A stretch of 64,000 nucleotides of DNA, from assembly GCF_022531965.1 (NCBI RefSeq), contig NZ_CP092831.1, positions 1,082,001 to 1,146,000 of the forward strand. Direction: 5' to 3'. The notes below the pieces were generated by a model. It made no database searches, was not told where the DNA came from, and saw only the letters and a program-made list of their open reading frames with translations. This DNA comes from Paenibacillus peoriae (lineage in GTDB: Bacteria; Bacillota; Bacilli; Paenibacillales; Paenibacillaceae). The position numbers and the translations under genes were made by a program. Positions 60,294-64,000 of this stretch are shown here, one piece after another (the stretch's first letter is position 1; the number at the start of each line of letters is the position of its first letter).

Positions 60294-61019
60294 ATGGAGA
60301 CAGACGAACTGATTTTTGATTTTCTAGGTCCGGATACGATTGAAATGCAAAAGTTTATTGGTGATGTCTGGCCTGAGAAGATACATGCAAGGGTTTTGGA
60401 CCTGGCTTCAGGGAGTGGTGAACACTTATTTGGTTTTATAAACAAGTCTATTGAATCTGTAACTGTAGTTGATCGTTCGCCGGAATCGTTGCAATTGTTG
60501 CTCAACAAGCATAACGATCATGGAAATATGATTAATACGGTATGCTCTGACTTAAATGATTGGTCTTGCCCTCAAAAATTTGACATCGTACACATTGGGG
60601 ATAATTCTATCCAAATGTTCCCTGCGTATAAAAACCAATTTGATATTTTTAGAGTAATTGCTTCAAGTTTATCAGCCGAAGGGGTTGGAATGGTTAATGT
60701 TACGCCAGTGACGGAACATCAAATCATGGAATATGGCGGGGCACCTAAAGTGATTAAATCACTGACTATCGACGGGGAAGCATTTGAAGTATATGGAGAA
60801 GTCAAAATCGATGTTTTTAATCAGATCTTAATGATGTATTTCACAGTTTATAAAAATGAAAATGAAACCAGCCGTTGTACCTGTCGATGTCGGATGTTAT
60901 TGAAACATGAAATAGAGGAGATGGCAAAGGCTGCTGGACTAAAAATAGTGCAAGTTAAACAACAGAAACTTAAACGGGGAAACGATTCTTACTATTACCT
61001 ATTGCAACTCAATCAATAG
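60294..61019 (+). CDS. SAM-dependent class I methyltransferase
   Basis: A 241-residue enzyme with Rossmann motif I VLDLASGSGEH near residue 34, VTVVDRSPESLQ as motif II near 58 and DIVHIGDNSIQMF as motif IV near 95. Methyl acceptor unknown. It starts three bases after the preceding stop, showing one transcript. The ribosome site is weak, as for several cluster genes. A Cys pair (SRCTCRCRML) near residue 195 is unusual. Confidence 0.8.
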   Translation: METDELIFDFLGPDTIEMQKFIGDVWPEKIHARVLDLASGSGEHLFGFINKSIESVTVVDRSPESLQLLLNKHNDHGNMINTVCSDLNDWSCPQKFDIVHIGDNSIQMFPAYKNQFDIFRVIASSLSAEGVGMVNVTPVTEHQIMEYGGAPKVIKSLTIDGEAFEVYGEVKIDVFNQILMMYFTVYKNENETSRCTCRCRMLLKHEIEEMAKAAGLKIVQVKQQKLKRGNDSYYYLLQLNQ

Positions 61020-61040
61020 AGCAAATGGGAGAATAAGGGT

Positions 61041-62408
61041 ATGTCCAAAACCGTTACATTGAATCCAACGGCGTTAATGAACAGGGCATTTTTACGACAA
61101 CTTAGACAGCTTGAAAAAAATATTTTGGTTACTAAAAATAATTTATCCGGAATTATGGGTTTTGAAACCGAATACCTTCTTTTTGATTTTGAGTTTAATT
61201 TGGTAGATGAAAAGGTCCGGAATCGTGTAATTGAAAATGCAACATTTATAAAACGGGAAATAGGTGCCAGCCAAATTGAATTGGTATCCCGTCCTTTCAC
61301 ACTTGCAGAGGGACTTGAAAATCTTATAAATGAAATGCAGGAAATGGAGCAAGAGGCGGCAGCCATAGCACATGCCCAAAATAATAGACTGGCGCGTCTT
61401 GGTACCTATCCTGGTTCATTTACTGACTTGGAAATTACAGATGACCGGGAAAATTATCAAATGATACTCGACCAGTTTAAAAGTTCAAGAAAACATCACC
61501 TTGAGCTTCATTTGGGAGAAGTTGATCTATCAAGTCGTGTTCATGAGCTAATTAGCGGGTGTCAGTCGACACAAATGAATGTACAGGTTAACTATAATCA
61601 GGCTGCTATTGATCTTTTGAACAAGACGATTGAGATCTCACCTCTCTTTATTGCCATTGGGGCCAATTCTCCGATTTTGGACAGGCGATTAACCGGATTG
61701 CTCGAAACTCGTAACCTGATTTGGGAGATTGGTTATGATTTGCGGACCTATTCTGAATTTTTGGCAGCTCTGTCTACTCGCGTTTCATTTCCTCATCAAT
61801 ATTATGCAAATTTCCATAATTATTGGGCAACTTTGTATCAACAAAAACATATGAAATCCGATCCACGGTATGCATTTAGCCTCAATCAAAAAATGAATTG
61901 GAAAATTGCGAGATTAAAACTGGTAGGTGGCAGCGGTAAGCCCACAGCATGCTTGCTTGAAACGCGATTTATACCGATCCAGCCAACACTTCGGGAAGAT
62001 ATTGCGTTGCATCTCGGAGTCTATGCGCTTTTGGATTTAAGCCTAAGCAAAGGCGGAGAAAGACTTCTTCCCGTTACTTTTGTGAAGGAAAACTTCAGGA
62101 GGGCTTCATGCTACGGAATTGACTGTGAGCTTTACTATTTTACATCCGACGGTAAAAGAATCACTGAGTATGCAGCCACGGAATTAATAAATAGAGCTGG
62201 CGAGCGTATTTGTGATTATTGGAAAAGAAAATCTTCTTCAACTGCAACACTTGTGGAGGAGGTACTAAGCAAGCGACTTAGAGTAGGCCCTCCAGCCTTA
62301 TCACTAATAAACAATATCAGGGGGAACTCGAAAAATACACTTCTTGGAACGCAAGAAATAAAGCGAATAGTGTCGCAAAATTGTATTCCTGTCAATGAGG
62401 GATCGTAA
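61041..62408 (+). CDS. Glutamate-cysteine-ligase-like (GCS2) carboxylate-amine ligase
   Basis: A 455-residue enzyme with MGFETEYLLFD near residue 39 (GxExE ATP/metal site of GCS2), REIGASQIELVSRPFTLAEG near 71, SRKHHLELHLG near 150 and CQSTQMNVQVNY near 176 (matching the STHVHVG-like substrate loop). Such ATP-dependent ligases join a carboxylate to an amine, as in gamma-glutamylcysteine. A role in cluster-specific amide formation is inferred. ATG 61041 follows GGGAGAATAAGGGT. Its end overlaps the ATG at 62395 of a longer reading for the next gene. Confidence 0.8.
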   Translation: MSKTVTLNPTALMNRAFLRQLRQLEKNILVTKNNLSGIMGFETEYLLFDFEFNLVDEKVRNRVIENATFIKREIGASQIELVSRPFTLAEGLENLINEMQEMEQEAAAIAHAQNNRLARLGTYPGSFTDLEITDDRENYQMILDQFKSSRKHHLELHLGEVDLSSRVHELISGCQSTQMNVQVNYNQAAIDLLNKTIEISPLFIAIGANSPILDRRLTGLLETRNLIWEIGYDLRTYSEFLAALSTRVSFPHQYYANFHNYWATLYQQKHMKSDPRYAFSLNQKMNWKIARLKLVGGSGKPTACLLETRFIPIQPTLREDIALHLGVYALLDLSLSKGGERLLPVTFVKENFRRASCYGIDCELYYFTSDGKRITEYAATELINRAGERICDYWKRKSSSTATLVEEVLSKRLRVGPPALSLINNIRGNSKNTLLGTQEIKRIVSQNCIPVNEGS

Positions 62409-62421
62409 GGAGGACTTTGGT

Positions 62422-63702
62422 ATGTCTGCTAATAGTTCAAGGGCTATATTTTTACTGGAGCCTTGTTTTTTTGGAGAAAAATATATTGAATTTGCCGCTG
62501 AACTTGAGTTGATTGTAATTGTCATTCGAAGAGAAGGCGGCCCCAAGGTGGAGAAGGCGCATCTGGTACATTTTGAAATCATCAGTGACATTACAGATGC
62601 CGAGTCTACTTACTTGAAAATGGAGTATTTTTTCAGTCAGCATCCGGATATATCCCGCAACTCGGGTATTGTACCTGGTCACGACTATGCAGTACCGGTC
62701 GCCGCGATTATCTCCCAAAAGTTTGGCTGGAATTCCATTCGCCCAGATGTAGCCCATAATGCCCGCAGCAAAGAGTGTATGAGAAACGGGCTAAAAGGTT
62801 CTCAGTATGTATCCAATCCAGATTACCATTTGTATCACAGCGTATCCGAACTAAAGGAGCAGTTGGACCAGATCCAATTCCCCGCTATTGTTAAACCCGT
62901 TGATATGACAAGTAGTATGTTAGTCAAATGTGTGCAAACATCTGAACAATTAATTAGGCAGGCCGAAAAGATTATTCAGAATGAGGATAACTTCGGTTAT
63001 CCATCGAATCTTTCATTTCTAGTAGAAGAATATATCAGAGGCCAGGAATATAGCTTCGAGGCTTTTATGTTTAAAGGTGCTTGTAAATTTGCCCATATTA
63101 CTGAAAAAATGAAAACTCCCCTTCCTTATTTTGTTGAGCTACAGCATACCCTTCCAGCATCTATGGAATCTTCAAAATACACTCAATTATTAAACAGCTT
63201 CATAAATCTTATGGCTGAGCTTGGAATTACAGAAGGACCCTGTCATTTGGAATTTGTGCTGTCCAGGGGACATATTTATATTATCGAATATTCTACTCGT
63301 CTTGCAGGGGACCGTATAACTGATTTGTATAGCTTGAGTTACGGAGTAAATCTGCATAAGGCTTCGATTTTGTGCGCTTTGGGAGAAAGACCGGATGAGT
63401 ACCTGCATGAAACCCGAAACGATATTTCAAGAATCCGTTATTTCCATCAAAAGAGTGGAAAAATCAAACAAATATCAGGGGTGGAAGAAGCCAGACGTTT
63501 GCCGGGTGTCATAGAGATTGTTATAGAAAAGAAGGAGGGAGATACAGTACCGGATGAGATGACTAGCAGTATGGACAGATATGGTTTTTTTGTTCTTAAA
63601 GCTGATACTTATGATGAATTAGAGAAAGTGAGCCACCAAGTTGAAGATACGATCCAATTTGTGATGGAAAGAGAGACTACTTATGAAAAGCAAAAAGGAT
63701 GA
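62422..63702 (+). CDS. ATP-grasp carboxylate-amine ligase of the right-end cluster
   Basis: A 426-residue ATP-grasp enzyme. FPAIVKPVDMTSSMLVKCV near residue 155 has the ATP-binding Lys, SFLVEEYIRGQEYSFEAFMF near 202 the central strand and CHLEFVLSRGHIYIIEYSTR near 273 the metal-binding Glu. Matches the biotin-carboxylase/D-Ala-D-Ala-like peptide ligases. The frame begins at 62395, but ATG 62422 has AAGGAGGA upstream. Together with the GCS2-like enzyme the cluster has two different amide-forming ligases. Confidence 0.85.
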   Translation: MSANSSRAIFLLEPCFFGEKYIEFAAELELIVIVIRREGGPKVEKAHLVHFEIISDITDAESTYLKMEYFFSQHPDISRNSGIVPGHDYAVPVAAIISQKFGWNSIRPDVAHNARSKECMRNGLKGSQYVSNPDYHLYHSVSELKEQLDQIQFPAIVKPVDMTSSMLVKCVQTSEQLIRQAEKIIQNEDNFGYPSNLSFLVEEYIRGQEYSFEAFMFKGACKFAHITEKMKTPLPYFVELQHTLPASMESSKYTQLLNSFINLMAELGITEGPCHLEFVLSRGHIYIIEYSTRLAGDRITDLYSLSYGVNLHKASILCALGERPDEYLHETRNDISRIRYFHQKSGKIKQISGVEEARRLPGVIEIVIEKKEGDTVPDEMTSSMDRYGFFVLKADTYDELEKVSHQVEDTIQFVMERETTYEKQKG

Positions 63703-64000
63703 AAATCAATTCGAAATTTTGCTGATTAATCCACCCTTATGGTACTACCAGTCTGTGCCACCCGATATTACGGCTGCGGCTGCTTTATTACATCACCAAG
63801 GAGTGGGTACCAAAATCCGTGATTTAAATTTGGAATCATTTCATTACTTTTTTCGGGGACGTTCGGACATCATCACTCATCTTACGGACACTGAACTGTT
63901 TTATAATTTTGAACATTTAGAAGAAACCTGCCAAAAAATCGCTGAGATTTATGATCGTATTAGTGAACAGATTTCACCCGCGGTGCTGCGATGGAATTTA
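63683..64000 (+). CDS. B12-binding/radical SAM-type protein, 3'-truncated
   Basis: The frame from ATG 63683 is open to the window end (106 codons). It begins with EILLINPPLWYYQSVPPDIT and AAAALLHHQGVGTKIRDLNL, which match the start of the cobalamin-binding domain that precedes many radical SAM methylases (LLINPP, a P-D-x-T-A-A-A-L-L helix and a G-x-x-x-x-I-x-D-L strand). The radical SAM Cys motif would lie outside. It overlaps the ATP-grasp gene by 20 bases. Identification rests on this N-terminus only. Confidence 0.6.
   Translation, partial: MKSKKDENQFEILLINPPLWYYQSVPPDITAAAALLHHQGVGTKIRDLNLESFHYFFRGRSDIITHLTDTELFYNFEHLEETCQKIAEIYDRISEQISPAVLRWNL

Overview
The window looks like chromosomal DNA of a low-to-mid GC, Gram-positive, spore-former-type bacterium, most likely a Paenibacillus close to P. 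polymyxa. This is inferred from gene content and style: strong AGGAGG ribosome sites with frequent GTG starts, S-layer homology (SLH) wall proteins, a Bacillus-type ykoEDC thiamine transporter behind a TPP riboswitch, YpsA, YvrJ, IseA-like and YqkB-like proteins, secreted plant-polymer hydrolases (GH3, GH30, PL11) and a large Bacillus yce-type Ter stress locus. No search was run, so species assignment is tentative.

Layout. 1-1810: 3' end of a Pnkp-type RNA-repair ligase, then tatD. 1813-7720: two small-molecule uptake operons, TPP riboswitch-ykoEDC and metN-metI-metQ (MetN is short, and a palindromic repeat sits before metQ). 7859-13364: a two-gene locus with a candidate ubiquitin/MoaD-like protein ending in Gly-Gly next to a 1655-residue DUF4132 protein. 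13595-15273: a GNAT acetyltransferase and a Gfo/Idh/MocA oxidoreductase. 15508-30853: an extracellular degradation and cell-surface region (GH3, GH30, two overlapping SLH/Ig-like giants, YqkB-like, YpsA, PL11 rhamnogalacturonan lyase with a perfect cre box). 30949-37380: small accessory genes (YvrJ, IseA-like inhibitor, HPr-like, FNT channel, HAD phosphatase, WXG100-like protein plus YcxB-like membrane protein, ATP-grasp).

37611-51475 is a long Ter locus: terB, three single-domain terD genes, a two-domain TerD/TerA protein, terC, then a five-gene enzyme module (HpcH/HpaI lyase, phosphoribosyltransferase-TRSP, StiP/PELOTA, HAD, ATP-grasp) with overlapping or closely spaced genes, then XpaC-like, TelA, a tiny membrane protein, an unknown protein and a VWA protein. 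The module matches the Ter-linked pathway predicted in the literature to make a nucleoside-like metabolite. The lyase gene appears to start at CTG.

51517-58334: a second, longer copy of the palindromic repeat, a minus-strand oligopeptide uptake operon (oppB-oppC-small ORF-oppA-DUF3899) and a polar amino-acid ABC transporter. 58619-64000: an AT-rich, tightly packed set (HemW-like radical SAM, FMN split-barrel protein, SAM methyltransferase, glutamate-cysteine-ligase-like enzyme, ATP-grasp ligase, start of a B12-type radical SAM protein) that reads as the left part of an unassigned biosynthetic gene cluster running off the window.

The strongest candidates for undescribed biology are the right-end biosynthetic cluster, the Gly-Gly protein/DUF4132 pair and the dispersed palindromic element. 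No tRNA, rRNA, CRISPR array, transposase or phage integrase was recognised.
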